The position numbers were made by a program, and so were the translations under genes. 58,423 nt of DNA from Chromatiales bacterium (GTDB lineage: Bacteria > Pseudomonadota > Gammaproteobacteria > Steroidobacterales > GCA-2729495), in assembly GCA_016789885.1 (NCBI GenBank), contig JAEUPZ010000013.1:1-58423 (forward strand), in the 5' to 3' direction. The notes under the pieces were generated by a model. The model worked only from the letters and a program-made list of their open reading frames with translations. It was not told where the DNA came from and ran no database searches. This document shows, in pieces, positions 41,567 to 50,215 of the stretch; the first letter of the stretch is position 1; each line of letters starts with the position of its first letter.

Positions 41567-42393
41567 GCACCATCGACTTCAGCATCGGCTTCATCGGCGG
41601 CGGCAACATGGCCGCCGCCATCGTGCGCGGCCTCGTGGCCGCGGGCGTCGCGCCCCGGCAGATCAGCGTCACCGACCCGCAGCCGGCGGCCCGTGAGCGG
41701 ATCCACGCCATCGGCGACGGCATTGCCGCCGGCACCGACAACGCCACCGTCGCAGCCAGTGCCGACGTGCTGGTGCTGGCGGTCAAGCCGCAGGCGCTGG
41801 CCGACGTCTGCGCCACGCTGGCACCGGCCCGGAAGCCCGGCCAGCTGGTCGTCTCCATCGCGGCCGGCGTGCGCCTGGCGAGCCTCGCCGCCTGGCTCGG
41901 CGCCGACACCCCGCTGGTGCGCGCCATGCCGAACCAGCCGGCCCTGGTGGGTGCCGGCATCACCGCGCTGGTGGCCCCGGCCAGCGTCACGCCGGCCGAC
42001 CGCGCCCGGGCCGCCGCAGTGCTCGAGGCGGCAGGCCCGGTGGTCTGGCTCGACGACGAGTCGCTGATGGACGCCGTGACCGCCGTGTCCGGCAGCGGGC
42101 CTGCCTACTTCTACCTGCTGACCGAACTGCTGGCGGCAGCCGGCCAGGCCGTCGGGCTGCCCCCGGCGCTCGCCGCCACGCTGGCCCGGCAGACGGCCTT
42201 CGGTGCCGGGCGGACGCTCGCCGAGACGGATCAGGAGGCGGCCGCGCTGCGCGCGGCCGTGACCTCGCCCGGCGGCACCACCGCGGCGGCGCTCGCCGAG
42301 TTCGAGCGCGCAGGCCTCGCCGCCATCGTCACCCGTGCCGTCACCGCCGCCCGCGACCGCGGCGTCGAACTCGGCCGGCCCGCCGGCCACTGA
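41563..42393 (+). CDS. proC: Pyrroline-5-carboxylate reductase
   Basis: Last step of proline synthesis, NAD(P)H dependent. 276 residues: Rossmann site IGFIGGGNMAAAIVRGL, VLVLAVKPQAL, RAMPNQPALVGAGITAL, VTAVSGSGPAYFYLLTE and the C-terminal VTSPGGTTAAALAEFE. The ATG overlaps the yggS stop. Confidence 0.97.
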   Translation: MSTIDFSIGFIGGGNMAAAIVRGLVAAGVAPRQISVTDPQPAARERIHAIGDGIAAGTDNATVAASADVLVLAVKPQALADVCATLAPARKPGQLVVSIAAGVRLASLAAWLGADTPLVRAMPNQPALVGAGITALVAPASVTPADRARAAAVLEAAGPVVWLDDESLMDAVTAVSGSGPAYFYLLTELLAAAGQAVGLPPALAATLARQTAFGAGRTLAETDQEAAALRAAVTSPGGTTAAALAEFERAGLAAIVTRAVTAARDRGVELGRPAGH

Positions 42394-42413
42394 CGCACGG
42401 CATCAGCACTGCC

Positions 42414-42998
42414 ATGACCAGCGCACTCTTTTTCATCCTCCGCACGCTCTTCGACCTGTACCTGCTGACCTTCGCGTTGCGCCTGCTCATGCAGTGGGCC
42501 CGCGTCGACGGCTGGAACCCCATCGCGCAGTTCATCCAGCGGGTCACGAACCCGCTGGTCATCCCGCTCCGCCGTCTGCTGCCGGCCATCGGCCGCATCG
42601 ACACCGGCACGGTGGTGGCCCTCTTCGGGCTGCAGGCGGTCGCCACGGGGCTGCTGCTCAAGCTCGGCTGCGCGGGTGATGCGGGCGTACTGCAGATACT
42701 GGCGGTGGCCGGCCTGTCGCTGGTCGACCTGTTCCTGCGGATCGCCTTCTGGACGATCCTGATCTACGTCGTGCTGAGCTGGGTCAGCCAGGGCGGCGGC
42801 AACCCCGGCGCCCGCATCGTCGCGACGCTGGCGCGGCCGCTGCTGCAGCCCTTCCGGCGCTTCATCCCGCCCATCGCCGGGATCGACCTGTCGCCGCTCT
42901 TCGCGGCCATCGTGCTGCAGGCACTGCGGCTCGTGCTGCCGGTGGGCCAGGTACTGGGCGGCCTCGGCTGCGGCGGGATCGCGAACCCCGCGTTCTGA
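42414..42998 (+). CDS. yggT: YggT family inner-membrane protein
   Basis: 194 residues with two YggT repeats: LFDLYLLTFALRLLMQWARV-DGWNPIAQFIQRVTNPL near the start and the C-terminal LIYVVLSWVSQGG, LLQPFRRFIPPIAGIDLSPL. Membrane protein linked to the proC cluster; related proteins act in turgor/ion tolerance and in plastid cytochrome assembly, but the role here is unknown. Confidence 0.93.
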   Translation: MTSALFFILRTLFDLYLLTFALRLLMQWARVDGWNPIAQFIQRVTNPLVIPLRRLLPAIGRIDTGTVVALFGLQAVATGLLLKLGCAGDAGVLQILAVAGLSLVDLFLRIAFWTILIYVVLSWVSQGGGNPGARIVATLARPLLQPFRRFIPPIAGIDLSPLFAAIVLQALRLVLPVGQVLGGLGCGGIANPAF

Positions 42999-43080
42999 CG
43001 GCGGCGGCGCCGTGCGGGAGCGGCGCCCCGTGGTTTATAGTCCCGGGAAATTGCCCATGGGGCATCCGGGGGTACCGACC

Positions 43081-43581
43081 ATGAACGCCACGCGCCTGCT
43101 GCCTGCCGTGCTTGCCGCCCTCCTGGTCACTGCCTGCGCGCCCGAACCACCCACGCCGCCGGCCCGCACCGCCGACGCAGGCCCCCCCGCCGAGCCGGCG
43201 GGCGCCACGTCGAAGGACTTCGGCGAGCACATCGTGTACTTCAATGCCCTGCGCACCAGCGACCTCACGCCAGAGGTCGCCCGGAACTACGACATCGTCC
43301 GCAGCCCGAACCGGGTCATGCTGAACGTGTCGATCAGCCGCAAGGAGCCCGGCACGCCGGGCATCCCGGTGGCCGGCGCCGTGACGGCCCAGGCCGTCAA
43401 CCTCAACGCCCAGTTCAAGGGCCTGACGCTGCGGGAGATCCGCGAGGGCGACGCGATCTACTACATCGGCGACGTGAGCATCGGCAACGACGAGACGCTG
43501 GTCTTCACCGTCGAGGCGACGCCCGAAGGCACCCAGACGCCGCTCACCGTGCGGTTCTCCCGCGAGTTCAGCGGCGGCTGA
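43081..43581 (+). CDS. DUF4426-family exported protein
   Basis: 166 residues. A short signal (MNATRLLPAVLAALLVTACA) contains a lipobox-like VTAC. The mature part has FGEHIVYFNALRTSDLTPEVARNY, IVRSPNRVMLNVSI and IGDVSIGNDETLVF, matching the DUF4426 family found beside yggT and met genes in Pseudomonas. The ATG at 43081 has GGGGG 8 bases upstream; TATAGT near 43035 may be its -10. Function unknown. Confidence 0.85.
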   Translation: MNATRLLPAVLAALLVTACAPEPPTPPARTADAGPPAEPAGATSKDFGEHIVYFNALRTSDLTPEVARNYDIVRSPNRVMLNVSISRKEPGTPGIPVAGAVTAQAVNLNAQFKGLTLREIREGDAIYYIGDVSIGNDETLVFTVEATPEGTQTPLTVRFSREFSGG

Positions 43582-43590
43582 CGCCGGCGC

Positions 43591-44172
43591 TCAGCCGGCC
43601 GCGACAGGCCCGAGCCGGAAGCGGACCCGGCAGCGGGCCAGCAGGTCCTTCTTGTCGAGGTCGCCGCTGCGCGCCTCGTCCTGCACGACGTTCTCCTTGA
43701 CGAGGCCCTCCGAGGCCTCGCGCCGCAGCACCACGATGATGTGCGTGCCGTCCTGCTCGGCGAAGGGGAACTCGTGCCAGGTGCCGAGCTTCAGCGTGAA
43801 GCCGGCCTGGCCGTCGAAGCGGATCGCGCGCACAGCGTCGAGGTCGGGCAGCTCGCCCGTGGTCGGCGGCGCCATCACGACGACGAAGGGCCGCCCGCCC
43901 AGGGGGATGAAGGTCTGGGTGTGCTTGAAGTGCCGCTCCATCCACCGCACCTCGCCGGGCCTGCGGTTCACCGTCACCAGCGGCAGCTCGGTCTGCTCGT
44001 CGGAGACGAAGTCGACCACGCGGCGCACCCGCACGGCGCCGCCGTAGAAGTCGATGGGCATGGGCGGCACCGCCGGGTCGTAGCCCAGGATCTGGCCGAA
44101 GGGCGCGACGTTGTCCGGCGTGGCCGGTACAACCGGCAGCACGCGCTCGATGATGGAGTCCCCGCCGCTCAT
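43591..44172 (-). CDS. Ureidoglycolate lyase-like protein (AllA family)
   Basis: 193 residues of the cupin-fold AllA family: RVLPVVPATPDNVAPFGQIL, ERHFKHTQTFIPLGGRPFVV, KLGTWHEFPFAEQDGTHIIV. In purine catabolism AllA converts ureidoglycolate to glyoxylate and urea, but no allantoin genes are near. Its start overlaps the terB-like stop (ATGA), so the three minus-strand genes form an operon. Substrate uncertain. Confidence 0.82.
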   Translation of the reverse strand: MSGGDSIIERVLPVVPATPDNVAPFGQILGYDPAVPPMPIDFYGGAVRVRRVVDFVSDEQTELPLVTVNRRPGEVRWMERHFKHTQTFIPLGGRPFVVVMAPPTTGELPDLDAVRAIRFDGQAGFTLKLGTWHEFPFAEQDGTHIIVVLRREASEGLVKENVVQDEARSGDLDKKDLLARCRVRFRLGPVAAG

Positions 44173-44648
44173 CCCCGCTGCCCCGGCAGGCCGGCCCCCT
44201 CGCGCAGGCGCCGCTCCTCGACCTGGACCTTCATCCGGATGACGTCGCCCCGGGACACGTAGAGCAGCTCCGCGATCTTGCCGACCAGGTAGTCCTCGTA
44301 CTTGTCGAGGCCGCCCTCGGCCAGCGCCAGCTCCCAGAGCATGGCGATGACGTGCTGCTTCTCGTCGTAGGCGAGCCCGCGGTGCAGGGGCGCCGTGAAC
44401 TCGCGCAGCGACACCGCACCCTCGACGGCCGCCTCGGCCTCGGCCAGCAGGCGCGCCGCCTCGGCATCGTCGCAGCCGAAGTGCCGGGCGAGCAGGTGGA
44501 TGCTGGTGGCGCGCTCGGCGTCGGTGTGGTCGAAGTCCGCCCGGGAGATCTCCACCAGCAGGGCCGCCACGGCGAGCCGCTCGCGGGTGGCGGGATCGGC
44601 GACGGCGGAAGGAGTCGGGGCGAGCAGGTCGCGGAGCTTGCGGAGCAT
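44169..44648 (-). CDS. TerB-like tellurite-resistance-domain protein
   Basis: 159 residues, all-helical. DpnI/TerB-type motifs: LAVAALLVEISRADFDHTDA with the metal-binding acidic pattern, AVSLREFTAPLHRG, ALAEGGLDKYEDYLVGKIAELLYVS. It is the stand-alone COG4103-like form common beside hydrolases, not part of a ter operon. Overlaps the hydrolase stop by one base (TGATG). Role unknown. Confidence 0.83.
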   Translation of the reverse strand: MLRKLRDLLAPTPSAVADPATRERLAVAALLVEISRADFDHTDAERATSIHLLARHFGCDDAEAARLLAEAEAAVEGAVSLREFTAPLHRGLAYDEKQHVIAMLWELALAEGGLDKYEDYLVGKIAELLYVSRGDVIRMKVQVEERRLREGAGLPGQRG

Positions 44649-45298
44649 CAGGTTTCCAGTGACGGTGCCAGCCGTTCCTGCAGCACGGACTTCAGCTGCG
44701 ACAGCCGGCCATGAAAGAAGTGGTCCACGCCGGGCAGCACCACCAGCTCGGGCGGCGGCGAAAGGCGCGCGACGTAGTCGCGAACCTCGGCGCAGGGCAC
44801 GACCTCGTCGGCGTCACCCTGCACCACGAGCCACGGACAGGCAGGCCGCAGCCCCGTGACCAGGTCGCCCATGCGCTCCACCGGCGGGGCGATGCTGACG
44901 AGCTGGCCCGGCACCAGTCGCGCTGCGGCCCGCCAGGACACGGCGGCCCCGAAGGAGAAGCCGGCGAGCCACAGCGGGATGCCCGGGTAGCGGCTCGCCA
45001 TCCAGCCGGCGGCGGCGAGCACGTCGTCCGTCTCGCCAAGCCCCTCGGCGTAGCTGCCCTCGCTGGCACCGACGCCACGGTAATTGAAGCGCAGCGTCGG
45101 CAGGCCGAGCTCGTTGAGCGACCGGCTGACCGTGTGCACGACCTTGTTCAGCATCGTGCCGCCGTGGAGCGGGTGCGGGTGGCAGACCACCGCGAAGGCC
45201 GGCGGCGTCGCGCTGCCCGGCCCCTCGAGCAGCGCCTCGAGGGCGCCGGCGGGACCGGTGAGGGTGAGCGCCTCGCGCAGCGTGTGGCCCGGGATCAT
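44648..45298 (-). CDS. Alpha/beta hydrolase (COG2945 type)
   Basis: 216 residues: AVVCHPHPLHGGTMLNKVVH, LRFNYRGVGASEGSY, nucleophile GFSFGAAVSW (G-x-S-x-G), WLVVQGDADEVVP (acid) and GVDHFFHGRL (His). A complete catalytic triad is visible. Cytoplasmic, substrate unknown. It leads the minus-strand operon with terB-like and allA-like genes and is divergent from the zinc exporter 59 bases away. Confidence 0.88.
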   Translation of the reverse strand: MIPGHTLREALTLTGPAGALEALLEGPGSATPPAFAVVCHPHPLHGGTMLNKVVHTVSRSLNELGLPTLRFNYRGVGASEGSYAEGLGETDDVLAAAGWMASRYPGIPLWLAGFSFGAAVSWRAAARLVPGQLVSIAPPVERMGDLVTGLRPACPWLVVQGDADEVVPCAEVRDYVARLSPPPELVVLPGVDHFFHGRLSQLKSVLQERLAPSLET

Positions 45299-45357
45299 GG
45301 GCGAATCTTAGCCCAGCCCCGGCGCCGGGCGCCGCCGGCGCGTGTAAGCTCCACCGC

Positions 45358-46548
45358 ATGGCACCGAACCACGAGGACCGGCACGGGCACCAGGGCCACG
45401 ACGATCATGGCCATGGGGCCGCCCACGGTCGCGAGCATGACCATGACCATGACCATGACGAGCATGGACATGGACATGGCGCCGGCGCGGGACGTGCCAG
45501 CGCCCCTGCGCGCAACCATGACCACGGCGACCACGCCGGTCACGGGCACGCGGCGGCCCATCGGCATGGCGACGATGACCACGATGATCATGGGCATGAC
45601 CACGGCCACGACCATGACCACGACCATGGCCACGATCACGGCCACCACCACGGCCACAGCCACGGCCCGCCGCCGGGCGGCTGGAACCGCGCGTTTGCCA
45701 TCGGCATCGGCCTGAACCTGGCCTTCGTCGCCATCGAGGCCGGCTACGGCCTTGCCGCCGACTCCCTCGCCCTGCTGGCCGACGCGGGCCACAACTTCAG
45801 CGACGTCGGCTCGCTGCTGCTGGCCTGGGGCGCCACCGTGCTGGCCGCCCGGGCCCCGACCCTGCGCCGCACCTACGGCTGGCGGCGCACCACCGTGCTG
45901 GCCTCCATCGCCAGCGGCCTGCTGCTGCTCGGGGCCATCGCCGTCATCGCCATCGAGGCCGTCGGCCGCCTGCGGTCACCGGCCCCGGTGGACGGCCTGA
46001 CGATGATGGTGGTGGCCGGCATCGGCGTCGTCATCAATACCGCCACGGCGCTGCTCTTCATGGGTGGCCGCCATGGGGACCTGAACATCCGCGCCGCGTT
46101 CCTGCACATGGCGGCCGACGCGGGCATCTCCCTCGGTGTCGTTTTGGGCGGCGCCGGCGTGCTGCTGTGGGGCCTCGCCTGGCTCGATCCGGTGCTCTCG
46201 CTGGTCATCGCCGCCCTCATCGGCTGGTCGACCTGGGCCCTGCTGCGCGAGGCGCTGGACCTCGCCGTCGACGCCGTGCCCCGCGGCATCGACCCCGTGG
46301 CCGTCGAGCGCTACCTCGCGTCCCGGCCCGGCGTCGTCGCCGTGCACGACCTGCACATCTGGGGCATGAGCACGACGGAAGTGGCCCTCACCGCGCACCT
46401 CGTCATGCCGGCGGGCCAAGACGACGACTTCCTGCACGCCGTCACCGACGGCCTGCGCGACCACTTCCGCATTCCCCACGCGACGCTGCAGGTGGAGCGC
46501 AGCGACTGGCAGCACGGCTGCGCTCCGGGCGAGTCACGCTCGGCCTGA
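45358..46548 (+). CDS. Cation diffusion facilitator (Zn/Co/Cd exporter, CzcD/ZitB type)
   Basis: 396 residues. The first ~105 residues are extraordinarily His/Asp-rich, with about three dozen histidines, likely a metal buffer or sensor. Six membrane helices follow with the CDF sites HNFSDVGSLLLAWG (H-x3-D, helix 2) and HMAADAGISLGVV (H-x3-D, helix 5), then a ferredoxin-like cytoplasmic domain (VHDLHIWGMSTTEVALTAHL). Typical zinc selectivity is inferred from the His-Asp pairs. A TAAGCT -10-like word ends 7 bases before the ATG, and a CTTAG-type AT-rich patch lies in the short divergent region; no Zur or MerR operator was recognised. Confidence 0.93.
   Translation: MAPNHEDRHGHQGHDDHGHGAAHGREHDHDHDHDEHGHGHGAGAGRASAPARNHDHGDHAGHGHAAAHRHGDDDHDDHGHDHGHDHDHDHGHDHGHHHGHSHGPPPGGWNRAFAIGIGLNLAFVAIEAGYGLAADSLALLADAGHNFSDVGSLLLAWGATVLAARAPTLRRTYGWRRTTVLASIASGLLLLGAIAVIAIEAVGRLRSPAPVDGLTMMVVAGIGVVINTATALLFMGGRHGDLNIRAAFLHMAADAGISLGVVLGGAGVLLWGLAWLDPVLSLVIAALIGWSTWALLREALDLAVDAVPRGIDPVAVERYLASRPGVVAVHDLHIWGMSTTEVALTAHLVMPAGQDDDFLHAVTDGLRDHFRIPHATLQVERSDWQHGCAPGESRSA
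45370..45666 (+). repeat. Low-complexity His/Asp-coding repeat tract
   Basis: Degenerate hexamer-type repeats of CATGAC/CACGGC encode the His-Asp/His-Gly N-terminus of the exporter. The clearest tandem run is GACCATGACCATGACCATGA near 45440. Such tracts expand and contract by slippage, so length may vary between strains. Confidence 0.8.
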
Positions 46549-46571
46549 GGGCACCTCGGGGCTCGCCGGGT

Positions 46572-48011
46572 TCATGGCGAGGCTGCGGGTGAGGGGGGCG
46601 ATGCCCCGTTCGTCAGCGGCACCACGCCGTCGGCACCGATCACGCGCAGGCCCGTCGACAGGTAGAAGCGGTCGGTGTCGCGGCCGTACTCCGCTTCGCC
46701 CAGCAACGCGACGTAGCCTTCGCGCGGCACGGGCACGCTGAACTGGTACCAGCCGTCGGCCACCCGCCGCGCGGGCTTGGCGATCCAGCGGGCGCTGCGG
46801 AAGTCACGGGTCGGTGCCGTGGCGTACCAGGCGCGCGCGCCGGTGGGTGCCACGTCGCTGCGATACCGGAGTGTCGCGCGCCCGCCGCCGCCGTCGTGCT
46901 GCCACTCTAGGCGAGGCAGCACGCCGCCATCGCGCGCAGCCCGGTGGAGCGCCGCGAAGCCTGCGACCAGCCGCCGGAGGTCGCGCACCGAGTGCTCGTT
47001 GTTGGGCAGGTACAGCAGCCGCGACTCCCCCGGCAGGCCAGCGAGGTACAGGTTGGCCGAGTCGACGGGCCAGTAGGCATCGTTGGTGGCGAGCACGATC
47101 AGCTTCGGCAGCGTCAGCCCCTGCCGGTAGCGCCACGGGTCGACGATGGCCAGCAGCCCGTCACCGTCCGGCGACAGCATGCGCCGGGTCAGGTCGCGGG
47201 CCGTGTAGTCCTGGATCTGCGCCGACTCGGCGCCCCAGGTGGCGCGCTGGTGCGCCATCTGCCGCGGCATGTCGAGCACGTCGATGACCATGGGCGCGAT
47301 GGCCGCGACCCGCGGGTCCTGGCTCGCCGCCGTGAGCCAGGTCGTCCAGCCGCGCTTCGACGCGCCGGCCACGACGAAGCGCTCGACGGGCAGCTGCCAC
47401 TCGGCCTCGGTCGTGGCCTGCACGGCATCCATGGCGACCCGCGCCGCCTTCACCATGGGCAGCAGCAGCGGCCAGTCCGGCTCGCCGGTCTTCAGGTACT
47501 GGTCGAAGCTGTAGGCGATGAGCGCGTCTTCGCGCAGGCCGTCGAACATGGGCTGGAACGGCACCTGGCCCAGCACCGCCACCGGCGCCTGCAGCCGGTG
47601 CGCGACCCGCGCGAAGATCGCCGCATCGCGCGGCAGGTTGCCCGGCACCGGCGGCTCGTCGTAGGCCGGCTTCCAGCGGCCGCCCGAGATGAAGAGGAAC
47701 GCCGGCGTGCCGGGCGTGACCCCATCGGGCCGCAGCAGGAAGAGCTGGTGACGCCACGGCTCGCCGCGCCAGGTCTGGGATACCAGCCGCAGCTCGCGGT
47801 ACTCGACGCCGCGGAACCGCCCGCGCGTGCGCTCGCTCCAGGTACTCGACGGATCGGGGGCCGCCGTCCAGGTGGCGAGCGGGCTGTCGCCGGCCGTGCG
47901 ATCCGCACCCGTGTCGCGGGGCACGCCATCCGCCGCGGCGATGGCTGGCGCACCGAAGCCCGCGAGCACGGCGAGCAGCAACACGAGGGGTCTGCAGATC
48001 CCGATGATCAT
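46572..48011 (-). CDS. PhoPQ-activated pathogenicity-related protein (PqaA-like)
   Basis: 479 residues from the ATG at 48011, with a signal peptide (MIIGICRPLVLLLAVLAGFG to AIA). The PhoPQ_related family is an alpha/beta-hydrolase-like group: PSSTWSERTRGRFRGVEYRE, LFLLRPDGVTPGTPAFLFISGG, VAGASKRGWTTWL (nucleophile elbow-like G-A-S-K-R-G), IAPMVIDVLDMPRQMAHQ, LPNNEHSVRD. Secreted or periplasmic. Named from Salmonella PqaA; enzymatic role unproven. It stands alone between convergent zinc exporter and divergent small gene. Confidence 0.88.
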   Translation of the reverse strand: MIIGICRPLVLLLAVLAGFGAPAIAAADGVPRDTGADRTAGDSPLATWTAAPDPSSTWSERTRGRFRGVEYRELRLVSQTWRGEPWRHQLFLLRPDGVTPGTPAFLFISGGRWKPAYDEPPVPGNLPRDAAIFARVAHRLQAPVAVLGQVPFQPMFDGLREDALIAYSFDQYLKTGEPDWPLLLPMVKAARVAMDAVQATTEAEWQLPVERFVVAGASKRGWTTWLTAASQDPRVAAIAPMVIDVLDMPRQMAHQRATWGAESAQIQDYTARDLTRRMLSPDGDGLLAIVDPWRYRQGLTLPKLIVLATNDAYWPVDSANLYLAGLPGESRLLYLPNNEHSVRDLRRLVAGFAALHRAARDGGVLPRLEWQHDGGGGRATLRYRSDVAPTGARAWYATAPTRDFRSARWIAKPARRVADGWYQFSVPVPREGYVALLGEAEYGRDTDRFYLSTGLRVIGADGVVPLTNGASPPSPAASP

Positions 48012-48247
48012 CGGCTGGCCACGAGGGGAGTGTCTGTCCCGGAGGTACCCGATTATGGCGGCGGCCGGGCGGGTCCGTAAGGCAGACCGCTCGGCACGCG
48101 GCCCCAGCAGCGCCGTCACGGCCGCGCACGCCCGGCAGTCGCGCGGCCAGCTGGCAGACGGCCACCGTGCGACCCTACGACCCACAGGCTGGCCGGCCCG
48201 CGCCGTGCCGCTGTGCGCCAGCACCGATCCCCCCTACCCTACGCCCC

Positions 48248-48613
48248 ATGGAACCGACCGACACCGACACGGCCCCGGCCTTCGACCGGGCCCGCTTCAC
48301 CTGCCCCGCCTGCCGCGAACTGGCCGACCAGGTCTGGCTCAATGCCTACGCCTCGCCGGTGAACAACCCCGACGGCGTGCCGCTGCGCATCGCCGGCGCC
48401 GGCCTCGAGCAGCTCGCCCGCAACCCCCAGTTCCCGCCCGAGGTGCGCGAGCGCAAGGTGGCCTACTGGAACCGCGTCAACGGCGGCGACGTCTTCCTCG
48501 ACCGCTGGGCGCCTGTCCAGACCGACCTCTTCGTCGCCGGGCTCGAGCTCAGCGTCTGCCGAAGCTGCCTCGGCACGGCCGTGTGGCTCGGCGGCCGGAT
48601 GGTCTACCCGTGA
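48248..48613 (+). CDS. Small two-CxxC (zinc-ribbon-like) protein
   Basis: 121 residues. One CxxC near the N-terminus (FTCPACRELADQVW) and one near the C-terminus (LSVCRSCLGTAVWLGG) could together bind zinc. The middle is hydrophilic with no membrane segment. No family recognised. Its stop overlaps the gst GTG (GTGA), so the pair is cotranscribed. Confidence 0.65.
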   Translation: MEPTDTDTAPAFDRARFTCPACRELADQVWLNAYASPVNNPDGVPLRIAGAGLEQLARNPQFPPEVRERKVAYWNRVNGGDVFLDRWAPVQTDLFVAGLELSVCRSCLGTAVWLGGRMVYP

Positions 48614-49239
48614 GGCTCTTCGACTTCGCCCGCGCGCCGAACCCGCGCCGCGTGCGCATGTTCCTCGCCGAGAAGCGGCTCGACATCCCGAAGGTGCCGG
48701 TCAACCTGTACCGCATGGAGCAGCTCTCGCCCGCCTTCCTCGCCATCAACCCCGGCGGCACCGTGCCCGTGCTCGAGACCGACGACGGCACCTACATCGC
48801 CGAGAGCTTGGCCATCTGCCTGTACCTGGAGCGCCTGCACCCCGAGCCCAGCCTCTTCGGCAAGAGCCCGCGGGCCGAGGCGCTGACGGTCATGTGGACC
48901 CGCATCGTCGAGAGCGAGGGCCTCGACGCGGTGGCCGAGGTGCTGCGCAACCTGTCGCCCGGCTTCCGCAACCACGTGCTGCCGGGCCCCGTGCCCTACC
49001 CCCAGCTGCCGGCGCTTGTCGAGCGCGGCTACCGGCGCGTGGCGCAGTTCTTCGACCGCATCGAGCAGCAGCTCGCGCGGCACGCGCACCTCGCGGGCGA
49101 CGATCTCTCGTTCGCGGATCTCAGCCTGCTGGCGGCGGTGGACTTCGCCGGATGGGTCGACGTGCGGGCCACGGACGGGCGGCCGGCGCTGGCGCGGTGG
49201 TACGGGCGGGTGGCGGAGAGGCCGAGCGCCGGCGCGTGA
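48610..49239 (+). CDS. gst: Glutathione S-transferase
   Basis: 209 residues. Thioredoxin-fold N-terminal half (MRLFDFARAPNPRRVRMFLA, NPGGTVPVLETDDGTYIAES with cis-Pro and the Glu-Ser glutathione contact) and helical C-terminal half (DDLSFADLSLLAAVDFAGWV). The start is a GTG overlapping the upstream stop. Uses the glutathione made by GshB in the same window; substrate unknown. Confidence 0.9.
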   Translation: MRLFDFARAPNPRRVRMFLAEKRLDIPKVPVNLYRMEQLSPAFLAINPGGTVPVLETDDGTYIAESLAICLYLERLHPEPSLFGKSPRAEALTVMWTRIVESEGLDAVAEVLRNLSPGFRNHVLPGPVPYPQLPALVERGYRRVAQFFDRIEQQLARHAHLAGDDLSFADLSLLAAVDFAGWVDVRATDGRPALARWYGRVAERPSAGA

Positions 49240-49245
49240 GGCGGG

Positions 49246-49710
49246 CTAGCTGAACCTCAACGCGGCGAAGAGGACCGTCATGCTCACCACCAGCATGGAA
49301 CCCAGCCGCACCGTGAGCTGGCTTGACATGAGTTCCATGTCCTTGCGGATCAGCACGACATCCTGCTTCAGGATCCCGACGTCCTGCTTGAGTGTCGCAA
49401 CATCCTGCTTCAGGACCCCCATGTCCTGTCTGAACGTAGCGACATCGTGCTTCAGGAAGCCAACATCTTGCTGCACGACGCCCAGATCGTGGCGCAGCCC
49501 TGCAATATCGCCTCTCGCCACCCCGAGATCGTCGCGGGTCGCCAGCGCCGCCATGCCGGTCAGCAGTTCCTGACGCAGCAGCTGCAGGTCGGTCTTCGTC
49601 GCGATCGTACTGGCCATGTCACGCTCCATGGCATCAACGACGGCACGGGCCTTGTCGTTGGGGACGTTGATGCTGACGAGCGCATCATATAGCGAATAGA
49701 GGTAGTCCAC
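49246..49710 (-). CDS. DUF1640-like coiled-coil protein with C-terminal membrane helix
   Basis: 154 residues from the GTG at 49710 (GTGAGG six bases upstream serves as ribosome-binding site; a GTG at 49722 is an alternative). N-terminal helical segment (SLYDALVSINVPNDKARAVV), then ATKTDLQLLRQELL and a run of heptads built on LKQDV (five near-repeats between about residues 85 and 125), ending with a membrane anchor (RLGSMLVVSMTVLFAALRF). Layout matches DUF1640/CCDC90-like proteins. Function unknown. First gene of the variable island; lower GC than gst. Confidence 0.75.
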   Translation of the reverse strand: MDYLYSLYDALVSINVPNDKARAVVDAMERDMASTIATKTDLQLLRQELLTGMAALATRDDLGVARGDIAGLRHDLGVVQQDVGFLKHDVATFRQDMGVLKQDVATLKQDVGILKQDVVLIRKDMELMSSQLTVRLGSMLVVSMTVLFAALRFS

Positions 49711-49867
49711 GGAGTGCCTCACGAGCCGGAGCTGCGCCGACGCTGGCACAGACCATACCCGCGGCTGCACACCGGGCAGAAGCGCGGTATCTGGCGGGAC
49801 TGCCCTGATTTGCCCACGGGCATAGGGAGCACGTTTCCCGAAGACCCGAGGCGCGGCGCGCGAGTTG

Positions 49868-50074
49868 TCAATCTACGGCCGGTCGCGATCTTGCGGACAG
49901 CCAGCGATCGGCGAAGAATCGAGGGCAACACGCCCTACGGGGATGCCGTTGGTCATGAAACCGCAGGTAACGCCGGATCCACTGCAGGTGCGCCTGCTCG
50001 GTGCGGTACGCCAGGTACCGTGTCCGCATCTTCTCGCGGGCCACCGCCAGCAGCCCGGGGTCCGCGCCCTCCAT
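49868..50074 (-). pseudogene. intI: Truncated integron-type tyrosine integrase (IntI N-terminus)
   Basis: 68 residues from ATG 50074. Residues 9-46 (LLAVAREKMRTRYLAYRTEQ followed by AHLQWIRRYLRFHDQRHPR) reproduce the N-terminal SAM-like domain of integron integrases (compare [33 protein letters not shown] in IntI1). After HPR the similarity stops, the frame ends at 49868 and no catalytic domain (R...HxxR...Y) is found in any frame before the next gene. It lies divergent from the plus-strand cassette genes, the normal position of intI. Inactive remnant; inactivated intI genes are common in Xanthomonas integrons. Confidence 0.8.
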
Positions 50075-50093
50075 GTTGGATATCTCCCGGCAG

Positions 50094-50213
50094 GTTATCC
50101 GGCGCAAGCGCGCCGTCCGGGGAATGGAATCAGGCGGTTGCCCTGTCTGCGAGCACGTTATCCGGCGTCTTCGTCGGGTTTCTTTCCTCCATGTCGTTTG
50201 CCAGCAGTTAGCA
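50094..50213 (+). other. Putative attI region with direct repeats and GTTAGCA core
   Basis: Between the intI remnant and the first cassette-type gene, GTTATCCGGCG occurs twice as a direct repeat (50094-50104 and 50157-50167), and GTTAGCA (50207-50213) stands 2 bases before the next ATG. In functional integrons attI lies here, with direct repeats plus a GTT-type crossover core. Positional evidence is good; sequence identity to a known attI is not claimed. Confidence 0.5.
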
Positions 50214-50215
50214 GC

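Noticed and set aside
48012..48247. Longer starts for the PqaA-like and CxxC genes across their intergenic region
   Set aside because: The extensions lack conservation-like composition; the signal peptide at 48011 and the ATG at 48248 are better starts.
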